Positions 54,357 through 63,061 of a stretch of 64,000 nt of DNA are shown here, in pieces (the first letter of the stretch is position 1; every line of letters starts with the position of its first letter). Below the pieces are notes generated by a model. It did no database searches. It was not told the origin of the DNA and worked only from the letters and a program-made list of their open reading frames with translations. This DNA comes from Erinaceus europaeus (Eukaryota; Chordata; Mammalia; Eulipotyphla; Erinaceidae), in the NCBI RefSeq assembly GCF_950295315.1, contig NC_080164.1, positions 6,433,582 to 6,497,581 on the forward strand. The letters run 5' to 3'. The translations under genes were made by a program, and so were the position numbers.

Positions 54357-54575
54357 TTGGCAGTCAGGCAGTGGCACACCTGGTTAAGCACTCACATTAC
54401 AGTGTGCAAGGACCCAGATTCAAGCCCCTGGTCCCCACCTGCAGGGGGAAAACTTCATGAATGGTGAAGCAGAGCTGCAGGTGTCTCTCTGTTTCTCTCC
54501 CTCTCTATCTCCCCTTCCCTCCTTAATCTCTCTCTGTCTCTATCCAGTATTAAATAATTTTTTAAAAAATAATTC
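54357..54575 (+). mobile_element. SINE-B
   Basis: GGCAGTCAGGCAGTGGCACA, CCTGGTTAAGCACTCACATT, CCCAGATTCAAGCCCCTGG, GGTGAAGCAGAGCTGCAGGT, CTCTATCCAGTATTAAATAA. Confidence 0.92.
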
Positions 54576-54731
54576 AAGGTCATTAAATAATATTACACTT
54601 GCTTAGAGTAAGGTCACTTTTTTAAATCAAAGCAATGCTGACTTATAACATTATGTAGGCTTCAGGTGTATGGCATTATAACAGACTACCTCTCCAAAGA
54701 AAGTCTAGTTGCCTTCCTAAAGAAGGGAGTT

Positions 54732-55455
54732 TGTAGGGAAACTGTGAGGACATGGTTGAGCTTGGTGGAACCTCCCATTGAAAGATGGGTGCCTGAGGAA
54801 CACAGTCTTCCTGTCAGCCTCTCTCTACCAGAGACTGAGCATGGGAGAGAATGGCCTTCAGGTTCACCTTCACCTGTCAGACTCTCTGCCTCACAGGGAC
54901 TCTGCATTCCCAATACAATAGCTTACTTCCTTGTCTTTAAACCAATGGTCTGCTTATTCAAAAGCTACCATAAATTATCATACCTGACCCATCTTCTCTC
55001 TGCCCTCAGGACACCTCTCTGTCAACTAGCTACTGATAACCCTACTTCCTAATTCCCAAAATGGCTCTCCTGCTTACACAGATGCTATCAGAGGCCCCTT
55101 TTCTCACTTCTTTGTTCTTGCCCTTCTGAATAAGACTATAATCAAACCTCACCCTCCTCACATGCAAGGACCCCTACACCCATGCACATCAAAGCCTAGA
55201 TTCCTCATTCCTTAGATCACTCACCTGATAGTTTTCCCAACCCCTTACCTCTCTCTGTCCCTTTTCTACCTTAACTACATATGGTATAAACAAACTACCT
55301 CCTTCTGCAACCTCTTAAAAGTCTTACCTCTCTGATCAATAAACGGATCATTGCTAACAACTTGGTCTCCAGGTCATCTCTTGTCGTGGACACAGAGTGA
55401 GTCCCATAAGACTCAGCCCTTGCTCCCTCAGGTGGGATTTTCCTAGACCCCCACA
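54732..55455 (+). mobile_element. LTR, same family as 18553-19252
   Basis: Begins TGTAGGGAAACTGTGAGGAC and ends GACCCCCACA. It has a pyrimidine-rich U3, a possible TATAAA near 55282, an AATAAACGG signal near 55340 and a U5 with CTTGTCGTGGACACAGAGTG. No clear duplication was found, so the ends are provisional. Probably a solo class I-type LTR. A primer site (TGGTGTGCAACAGGG at 55458) is possible but I cannot match it to a tRNA. Confidence 0.6.
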
Positions 55456-55785
55456 TATGGTGTGCAACAGGGTGGGCATGCCAGGAGTCTGTGCCCAAGA
55501 AGAGGCCTCCCCACAAGAAGAAAGGCAGGACTCACTTGTTTCTTAGTGGCATCAGAGGCTCAGGCATGCATGACTTCACTACTCCCTAGTCATGTTTTCA
55601 TTAAGACAGTAAAACAAAGAGGGGCATCAGCATAGCACTAAAGCCCCTTCCAGTGGCGTGGCACACCCATGTGGAGCCAAGGTGAGAATCTAGGTCACAC
55701 GTTCATGGAAAGTGGTGTGCCCTGCCAGGGAGCTAGCTCTCTGACTCAAGAACTATTTTTAAAGGCAAGAGGTTTATCTTTGTTA
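55456..55785. other. Unassigned DNA
   Basis: A vague SINE-like stretch at about 55625-55740. Otherwise nothing recognised. Confidence 0.35.
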
Positions 55786-55869
55786 TCTTTTTTAAAAAAA
55801 TATTTATTTGGTCCCTTTTGTTGCCCTTGTTTTACTGTTGTAGTTATTATTGTTGTTGTTATTGATGTC
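55786..55869 (-). mobile_element. SINE-A tail fragment left of the scrambled L1
   Basis: Antisense SINE-A 3' region (ATTTATTTGGTCCCTTTTGT, GCCCTTGTTTTACTGTTGTA, TTATTGATGTC), cut at GATGTC where an (AAAAT)n tract begins. The same about 68 bp occurs again at 57236-57303. Confidence 0.88.
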
Positions 55870-55914
55870 AAAAAATAAAATAAAATAAAATAAAAAATAA
55901 ACAAAAAGAAGTAA

Positions 55915-56402
55915 CATTCATATAACTGGCCTGCTAGAGGAAGAAAGAAAGGAAGGGGAAGCAAACATTCTAGAGGAAATTATAGAAGAAAACTTCCCAG
56001 ACCTGAACAACAGAAAGGACACTAATAATTCAAGAGGCCCAGAGAGTTCCAAACAGAATCAACCCAGACCTGACGACACTAACACACATCATAGTCACAA
56101 TGAGAAGAAGTATAAACAAAGGATCCTAAAGGCTACAAGAGAAAAACAAAAAGTCCCATACAGGGGAAAACCTATAAGACAATCAGCAGACTTCTCCACT
56201 CAAACTCTTAAAAGCCAGAAGAGAATGGCAAGATTTCTATCAAGCCCTGAATGAAAAAGGGTTTCAACCAAGGATAATATATCCTGCTAGACTTTCATTC
56301 AAACTAGATGGAGGGATCAAAACCTTCTTAGACAAGCAACAGTTAAAGGAATCAACCATTACCAAACCAGGCCTAAAAGAGGTTCCAAAAGACCTCTTAT
56401 AA
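55915..56402 (+). pseudogene. L1 ORF1 C-terminal pseudogene
   Basis: Frameshifted remnant of the L1 ORF1 RNA-binding protein. Recognisable pieces are KATREKQKVPYRGKPIRQS, ARFLSSPE in one frame and NEKGFQPRIIYPARLSFKLD in another, and a terminal part ending at TAA 56400-56402. Several frame changes show it is inactive. Confidence 0.8.
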
Positions 56403-56460
56403 ACAAGAACTTCACCATAATACTTGCCATATATCAGAACAAACAAAAACTCGTTGAACA

Positions 56461-56703
56461 TTGGCACTACAATACATTAAATCCATAATATCAATAAATG
56501 TCAATGGCTTAAACTCACCCATCAAAAGGCACAGAGTGGGAGGATGGATCAGAAAACATAACCCAACCATATGCTGCTTGCAAGAATCCCATCTGACACA
56601 ACAAGATAAACACAGACTTAAAGTGAAAGGATGGAAAACTATCATACAGGCTAATGGGCCACAAAAAAAGCTGGAAGAGCCATTCTCATCTCTGACACAA
56701 TAG
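56461..56703 (+). pseudogene. L1 ORF2 endonuclease N-terminus pseudogene
   Basis: About 80 codons resembling the L1 endonuclease start: ISINVNGLNSPIKRHRVGG, ICCLQESHLTQQDKHRLKVK. The expected start is TTG, not ATG. It ends at a stop after a frame change, and the rest of the endonuclease and all of the reverse transcriptase are lost. Confidence 0.88.
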
Positions 56704-57186
56704 ATTTTAAATTAAATAAAGTAATAAAAGATAGGCAAGGACATTACATAATGACTAGAGGATCAATCATCCAAGAAGACAGAGGATATGAACAGAACAT
56801 TCACTCCAGAGGAGATCCAAAAGGTTAACAAACATATGAAAAACTGCTCTAGGTCGCTGATTGTCAGAGAAATGCAAATAGGAGATCTTCATATGCCATA
56901 CATCAGATAAGACACTAATCACCTAAAATATAGACCAATTTACATTCCCACCAGCAGTGCAAATGGGTTGCTCTGTCCCCAGAGCCTCTCCAGCATTTTT
57001 TGCTGCTGTCCTTTTTGATGGATGCCAATCTTACAGGAGTGAAGTGGTATCTCAATGTTGTCTTTATTTTTTTTGCTATTGAGGAGGGGATGGGATATGG
57101 AGATTGGTTGGTGGGAATTGTGTGGATTTGTACCCCCATCCTATGATTTTGTTAATGTCTCCTTTCTTAAATAAATAATAATAATA

Positions 57187-57425
57187 AAGGACAACAAAAG
57201 GGAATGAATAAATAAATATTAAAAAAATTAAAAATATTTATTATTTGGTCCCTTTTGTTGCCCTTGTTTTACTGTTGTAGTTATTATTGTTGTTATTGAT
57301 GTCATTGGATAGGACAGAGAGAAGTGAAGAGAGGAGGGGAAGACAGAGACGGGGAGAGAAAAATAGACACATGCAGACCTGCTTCACCACCTGTGAAGTG
57401 ACCCCCTGTAGGTGGGGAGCTGGGG
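57187..57425 (-). mobile_element. SINE-A with an inverted copy of its own tail
   Basis: 57228-57425 is an antisense SINE-A, head missing. Immediately left, 57187-57220 is the SINE-A tail in the plus orientation (AAGGACAACAAAAGGGAATG then AATAAATAAATATT), forming an inverted repeat around about 57225. Confidence 0.8.
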
Positions 57426-57850
57426 GTGTCTTTGCTTTCTTATCGCATTGCATTCTTTAAGGCACAGGCCTCTTTGAACTCCTCACAACACTGCAGGAAA
57501 ATAGGTATGTTTACTAAAAGAACTTCTCCTTTTGACCATTGTCACAGTCTCATGAACAGGAAGCAATTCTTTTCCTGAGCAGCTTCCTTACACTAAAGTG
57601 AGGAAAGGTTACAGTATCAATTCCAACAGAATGGAACTTGGAAAAATGACATTTTTATCAGCACCCAGCCATGCGACAAGCCATTTCTTCTCAAAGGAAA
57701 GGTTTTCATTTCAGTTCACAAGAAATGGTAAAATTCCAGGCAGTAATTATCATTGACTTTCCCATATAAACAAACATAGGCTCAAGCCAGCCATTATCCG
57801 ATAAAAGGTGTCACACAGCTGGCGTACTCATACATTCATTAAACGTTCCT
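57426..57850. other. Unassigned DNA
   Basis: Nothing recognised. Confidence 0.4.
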
Positions 57851-57990
57851 TTTATTTTAAAGTTTCTTTATTGGAGGATTAATGTTTTGAAAAGTAAATA
57901 TAATGGTTTGTACATACATAACATACAACCCACACTAGGTCCTCTGCCATCATATTCCAGGACCTCAACCTTCCCCTTCACCCACCCCAG
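57851..57990 (-). mobile_element. L1 3' end (short subtype), antisense
   Basis: TTCTTTATTGGAGGATTAAT, GGTTTGTACATACATAACAT, CACACTAGGTCCTCTGCCAT, CCCACCCCAGGCTCTGTGG parallel 43121-43280. Confidence 0.82.
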
Positions 57991-58393
57991 GCTCTGTGGA
58001 AAAATGGGCATCTAGCATCAATGCATATCAATATTCTTTATAACATGTAAAGATAATTATCTTACACGTAGTAATTTTGCACCCTATTTGTATCCCTAAC
58101 GACACATTTTGGACAGCATTCTAGAATAGCACATATACCCCTCCCCTCATTGTCTTTAATACAGGTTCACTTCCAGATGAGTCAAAAAGATTATTCATTT
58201 CCCTGCCTCTTTGGTGATCACTGTCCTTTATATCATACCAGGTAACTCTTCTCATTATGAAAATCTGAAGTGGGAAAACATCTTAAAACCAATTTCAACA
58301 AGGCTGAGTTTTATCAGTGTTAGTTATAAGGGCATTCCCTTTCAAAGGAAGGTTTTCATTCTTCCTGTTGTCCATGATGTTGTACACCCACAT

Positions 58394-58394
<1 letters not shown>
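57991..58394. other. Unassigned DNA
   Basis: No feature recognised. Confidence 0.4.

Positions 58395-58440
<46 letters not shown>
58395..58440. repeat. (CA)n microsatellite
   Basis: About 22 CA units, continuing as imperfect CA repeats to 58450. Confidence 0.96.
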
Positions 58441-58442
<2 letters not shown>

Positions 58443-58515
58443 CACACACAAATGAGGCAGTCCCAGGTCACACCCTTTCTTTTGTGCACACACACACTGT
58501 ACAAATTAAGAGACT

Positions 58516-58862
58516 CAGGGGTCGGGCAGTGGCGCAATGGGTTAAGCGCATGTGGCGCAAAGTGCAGGGACTGGCTTAAGGATCCCTGTTCGAGCCCCTG
58601 GCTCCCCACCTGCAGGGGAGTCACTTCACAGACGGTGAGGCAGGTCTGCAGGTGTCTATCTTTCTCTCCCCCTCTCTGTCTTCCCCTCCTCTCTCCATTT
58701 CTCTCTGTCCTATCCAACAACAAACAACATCAACAATGGCAATAATAATAACCACAACAAGGCTACAACAAGGACAACAAAAGGGTGGAAATGGCCTCCA
58801 GGAGCAGTGGATTCATGGTGCAGGCACTGAACCCAGAAATAACTCTGGAGGGGAAAAAAAAA
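58516..58862 (+). mobile_element. Composite long SINE: SINE-A plus extra 3' module
   Basis: Head GGTCGGGCAGTGGCGCAATG, GTTCGAGCCCCTGGCTCCCC, full SINE-A to CAACAAAAGGG. The module GGAAATGGCCTCCAGGAGCA, TGGTGCAGGCACTGAACCC, ATAACTCTGGAGGGG and an A tail follow. AGAGACTC occurs on both sides. Confidence 0.9.
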
Positions 58863-58879
58863 AGAGAGAGAGACTCTAC

Positions 58880-59714
58880 CTGGTTACTAGCTGTACCAAA
58901 CCAACACAAGCTTTCTCTCAGATTTTGTAACTCGAGATAGCCACCCTCAACTTCACAATAAGAAAATAGAGTTAAGGAAAAGCAAGTTTTCTTCATGCCA
59001 GACAGAAACCTTAAGCAGTCATCAAGTTATAATCCTGACTTTCCATTCTGATAAGCAGATTTTAACAGACAACTTCTCAACACACAAGTGCAGACAGAGA
59101 CAGCATTACTGATAATATTTTCCTGATCTCAGTGAGAGTCTTAAGATGCTGTCTTGGTCAATTCAAAGAGGATTTTAGTTACTATGAGACCAACAGGAAC
59201 AGACCCCACAGAATGATCAGAAGCTTGCAATTCAAATGGATTGCTAGCAAGGAACCCTCATTTAGGCAAAACTCTGATTTAGCAAACACTGACTTTCCTA
59301 GGAGTACAAAATCTTAGGTGATCCTTTTCCCTAATCAAATGTGTGTCGTGTTGTTCTGTAATCAATGATAATGGATGGAGTCTACAAACTGGAGCATTTG
59401 CAAGCCTGTTCAAAAAGGCAAGCAGCACTGTCCTTTGCAGCCTCTAAGAAGAATGCAGAGATGGGAAAGATGCCCATCTTTCTGCCTCCAGGCTCCAAAG
59501 GCCAGCAAAGCTCATTAGCTATTTATCTACCTCACAGAGCCCCATTCATCATGAGCTGCCACTCTGCACACTTCCCCCAAAGGGAGACATGCTGAGAAGG
59601 AAAAATCAGCAAAGAAAGTCAGACATTTAAACTTAAGAAGGCAAGAAAGCTAAAAGCGGAAGATACATACTGGTTTAATTCACTTAGATGTTACCTATTT
59701 ATTTTTTACTAATG
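58880..59714. other. Unassigned DNA
   Basis: About 830 bp with nothing recognised. The frame at 59365-59595 resembles no known protein. Confidence 0.4.
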
Positions 59715-59985
59715 GCCTATTCTGTACCAGGCACTGCTTGTACTGAGAATATGAGGATAATAAAACTCCATCTTTAAACCCAAAGAAATCCCACTTTAGA
59801 GTGGGAGACAGAAGTATAGCCAATCAGCCACTATGTGTCATAAAGGCCATAGTAAAGATGAACCATGGAGTTATTCGAGGACAGCGGAAGTATCCCTCTA
59901 ATCCTATGTGACACGCAGGACAAGCACACTGAGAAACGATTTTCAAATCTTTCCTAGGGAAACGATCATGGTGGTTAGCTGAAAG
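59715..59985 (+). mobile_element. Ancient L2/MIR-type repeat
   Basis: GGCCTATTCTGTACCAGGCA, TACTGAGAATATGAGGATAA, TTAGAGTGGGAGACAGAAGT. The order is that of an old mammalian repeat with 'TATGTGCCAGGCACT' and 'AGTGGGGGAGACAGA'. Confidence 0.5.
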
Positions 59986-60151
59986 GTGCAACCAACTGCA
60001 AGTTAGAGACTCTATAAATATGTAATTTCTAGCCTTTGGAATGTGTACCTGTTGTGTGAATCATCTATTCACACGTTAATTTAAAATAAAATGGTGGATA
60101 AAAGTGATTAAAGAAATTAATCCTTGTACAGAGTAAAAGAAAACAGCAATC

Positions 60152-60450
60152 GGGAGTTGGGCGGTAGCACAGCAGGTTAAGTGCACGTGGCACAAAGCAC
60201 AAGGAATGACATATGGGTCCGGGTTCAAGCCCCTGGCTCCCCACCTGCAGAGGAGTCGCTTCACAGACAGTGAAGCAGGTCTGCAAGTGTCTATCTTTCT
60301 CTCCCCCCTGTCTTCCCCTCCTCTCTCTATTTCTCTCTGTCCTATCCAACCACGACGACATCAACAACAACAATAACTACAACAACAATAAAAAACAAGG
60401 GCAACAAAAGGAAAAAATAAATAAATAAAATATAAAAAATATTTAAAAAG
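60152..60450 (+). mobile_element. SINE-A, full length, perfect 14-bp duplication
   Basis: GGGAGTTGGGCGGTAGCACA head through GGGTTCAAGCCCCTGGCTCC, AAGCAGGTCTGCAAGTGTCT, and the AACAACAACAATAACTACAA 3' region. AGAAAACAGCAATC flanks at 60138-60151 and 60451-60464. Confidence 0.97.
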
Positions 60451-60734
60451 AGAAAACAGCAATCATTGTCTAATAATATCTACTTATTCATAGTCAAGAA
60501 AAAGAAGCACACATGGGTACCCATGAATAAATAATGATGAGTGAATTTTTATAAGTATGTTTGAAAGTCAAAAAGTCGCATCTTACAAGGTCCCAGGTTT
60601 TCATGCAATTAACAAAATATACAGTTGGCTGAAGTGAAACTGGTGAAACCACTTGAGACAACAGTGTAACATTTCCTGCTAAAGATATGCCTAACTTTGG
60701 GGCCACCTCCAGTTGGGGTTCTCAGTATGGTATC

Positions 60735-61112
60735 TGAGTCATGATCATCTAGAAAGTGAGTTACATCCCATATTTCAAGCCCCACTACCAGAGTTTCTAC
60801 TGGAGCTGGTCTGGAAACCAAGAACCTGCATTTCTTTTTTTATTATTGCTTTATTGGGAATTAATGTTTTACATTCGACAGTAAGTACAATAGTTTGTAC
60901 ATGCATAACATTTACAAGTTTTCCATATAACAATACAACCCCTACTAGGTCATCTGTCATCCTTCTTGGATCTGTATTCTCCCACCCACCCACCCCAGAG
61001 TCTTTTACTTTGGTGCAATACACCAATTCCAGTTCTAAGAACCTGCATTTCTAAGAAGCTCCAGGCAATGTTGATTTTGTAGATTCAAATGACACACTTT
61101 GAGAACCACTGG
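60735..61112 (+). mobile_element. hAT-type (MER5-like) relic split by an L1
   Basis: Left part CAAGCCCCACTACCAGAGTT, then CTGGAAACCAAGAACCTGCA. Right part AAGAAGCTCCAGGCAATGTT, then ACACTTTGAGAACCACTGG. The order matches MER5/MER3-type non-autonomous hAT elements as I recall them. Interrupted at 60836-61036. Confidence 0.6.
60836..61036 (-). mobile_element. L1 3' end inserted in the hAT relic
   Basis: 201 bp of the short L1 3' subtype, antisense (complement of AAAAGACTCTGGGGTGGGTG and ACATTAATTCCCAATAAAGC plus A tail). The perfect 16-bp duplication AAGAACCTGCATTTCT lies at 60820-60835 and 61037-61052. Confidence 0.97.
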
Positions 61113-61397
61113 TTTGAGGAAAATGTTGCACATCTGCACACAACGGGTGCTCATAACAGCATTCTTCATAACACACCAAGCAGAGGAAAACTCAAATCAT
61201 GGTCAACAGAATAATGTAGTGATCTATAGTGAAATCATATAGTGGATTTCCATACAGAAATGAAAATTATTTACTTCTGCTTCCAATAATATGACTGGCT
61301 CCCAAGAATATGCTGTGGATTAAGAGGCTGCTTCAAGACAGAGAATATAATCTGCATTATACTCCTATCAATATCCCTAAATATGAAAAGTAAAACT

Positions 61398-61616
61398 TTT
61401 AAAAATATCTATCTATTTATTTTATTTATTTATTTATGATAGAAACAGAGAAATTGGGAAGGATGTGGGAGAGGGAGACAGACAGACACCTGCAGCATTG
61501 CTTCACCACCACCCGTGAAGCTTTTCCCCCACAGGTAAGAAGTGCGTTCTTGAACACAGGCCCTTGTGTACTGAACCATGATTGCTCTACTGGGTGTGTC
61601 ACCACCTAGGGCCCAG
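61398..61616 (-). mobile_element. SINE-B, antisense
   Basis: The minus strand has a GGGCCCTAGGTGGTGACACA head, GGCCTGTGTTCAAGAACGC, CTTCACGGGTGGTGGTGAAG and an AAATAAATAAATAAAATAAA tail. Confidence 0.85.
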
Positions 61617-62013
61617 AAAAAATAAAACTTTAATGGATGCAAACATGGGCAGTGAAAATATGTCACAAAGTAAGTAAATGGTTATCCACTGAGTCAAAAT
61701 ATTGGTGACCTTGAGGATACAGTATGAGTCTGTGATAGGGGAAGGGCATTTGGAGAACTTCTGGGTTGCAAACATTGCACTATTTTGATTTGAATTATGA
61801 TTCCTCCAATTTTGGCCCAATAGTTATTTTTAAACTGTACATGTTATATGTCTAGTGCAGTTTTATTTTCTAGTGATATAATTAACATTTAAAATAAGGA
61901 GAATATATCCAGTGGGTAATATTAGTAAAAATTGAATTAGACTGGCAATGCTTCATAATGATATCAAGAGAAACACTCTAGTGAAAAAGAGTTTTAATTT
62001 CTTTAATTAAAAA
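61617..62013. other. Unassigned DNA
   Basis: AT-rich, nothing recognised. Confidence 0.4.
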
Positions 62014-62149
62014 AAAAATGCCGGGGGATGGGTCAGACTCCAGGCCTGCTTGATACACCTGCTATTTTGGGTGATTCACAGATGGTGGTAGCAAGTGAGT
62101 ATCCCACCTGATCATGATGGATGGCAGGTCACAGGCCCTCAGAAAATTA

Positions 62150-62370
62150 GTAAAAGCAACAAAAATCACCCAAAAACTCAACAAAATACAACCATAATTT
62201 CTTCAGAAACTCACCAAGCCACAGATGAGTATGCATCTGTGGCTGGTGGACAGAAAAGAGGTGAGGGAGAAATTTTGGGGACTAAAAGGCTATGCTCTGG
62301 GAAGACTGGAGCCAAATTGGGAGTGTTGCAGCTGAGGCTCACCACTTCTGGGTCTGAGTTAAAGAAACAA
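62150..62370 (+). promoter_or_regulatory. L1 5'UTR unit 1
   Basis: AAAAATCACCCAAAAACTCA, then GTATGCATCTGTGGCTGGTG, GGAGCCAAATTGGGAGTGTT and ACTTCTGGGTCTGAGTTAAA. All these blocks recur in unit 2, indicating a monomer-type promoter region (inferred role). Confidence 0.55.
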
Positions 62371-62394
62371 CTATTGAAATAATAAGATCGAGAA

Positions 62395-62503
62395 AGGAAG
62401 AAAGAAAGAAAGAAAATAAGAAAGGAGAAAGAGGAAGGAAGGAAGCAGGGAAGGAAGGAAGGAAGGAAGGAAGGAAGGAAGGAAGGAAGGAAGGAAGGAA
62501 GGG
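62395..62503. repeat. (GAAA)n/(GGAA)n purine tract
   Basis: Starts as GAAA units and ends with a perfect GGAA array (about 62450-62501). Confidence 0.95.
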
Positions 62504-62511
62504 AAATCACT

Positions 62512-62601
62512 ATAGTCCAGGAAGTGGTACAGTGGGTAAAGTGTTGGACTCTTAAGCATGAGGTCCTGAGTTCAATCCCTGGCATCAAATGTACCAGAGT
62601 G

Positions 62602-62652
<51 letters not shown>

Positions 62653-62700
62653 TCTCTATCTCTATCTCCTATACCTCTTTTTAATAGATTTTTAAAAAGA
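62512..62700 (+). mobile_element. SINE-E inserted in the L1 5'UTR
   Basis: GTCCAGGAAGTGGTACAGTG, TGGACTCTTAAGCATGAGGT, GAGTTCAATCCCTGGCATC, CCAGAGTGATGTCTCTCTCT, a (CT)n/(CTAT)n tail and an A-rich end. Confidence 0.88.
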
Positions 62701-62714
62701 AAAGAAAAAAATCA

Positions 62715-62935
62715 TGGGAGCCACAGTGAGTACAGACACTTGTGGCTTGTGGACAGAAAGAGAGGTAGTAATTCTTTGGAATACAAAGTGGTGCTCAGGG
62801 GGAGGCTAGCACCAAATTGGGATGTTGGCGGCTATCACTTCCAGGTCAGATTTTAAGCATGAAAAACTGTTAAAAGGAAAAAAACCACCTAAAAACTCAC
62901 CAATTTACAACTATGACTTCTTGAATGTCTAATAC
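62715..62935 (+). promoter_or_regulatory. L1 5'UTR unit 2
   Basis: GTACAGACACTTGTGGCTTG, CTAGCACCAAATTGGGATGT, CACTTCCAGGTCAGATTTTA, ACCACCTAAAAACTCACCAA repeat the blocks of unit 1 with many substitutions. Confidence 0.55.
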
Positions 62936-63061
62936 TGTTTCCCCACAGAGGCTGGAACAGCAGCAGGGAGACCTTAGATTGGCATCAGGGACAGACTTGA
63001 CCTGACCTGGTGATTCAGGATAAAATCTCCCTTCCCACACCAACATATATAAACAAATAAA

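Larger units (their letters stand above)
55870..57187 (+). mobile_element. Scrambled L1: ORF1 end, ORF2 start, inverted piece, 3' end
   Basis: Segments in order: an (AAAAT)n tract; the ORF1 C-terminal region, plus, to a TAA at 56400-56402; the ORF2 N-terminus, plus, from about 56461; non-adjacent ORF2/post-ORF2 bits (about 56790-56935, out of order); a minus-strand post-ORF2 segment (about 56936-57070, complement of GAGATACCACTTCACTCCTG); then the plus-strand D terminus (GAGGAGGGGATGGGATATGG to CCTTTCTTAAATAAATAAT). Most of ORF2 is missing. Confidence 0.88.

Noticed and set aside
58295..58745. Overlapping 142-codon frames on both strands
   Set aside because: They span the (CA)n tract and a SINE-A; the His-Thr and Cys-Val runs are the microsatellite.
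62150..62935. Satellite DNA
   Set aside because: Only two diverged units directly upstream of L1 ORF1; an L1 5'UTR explains them better.
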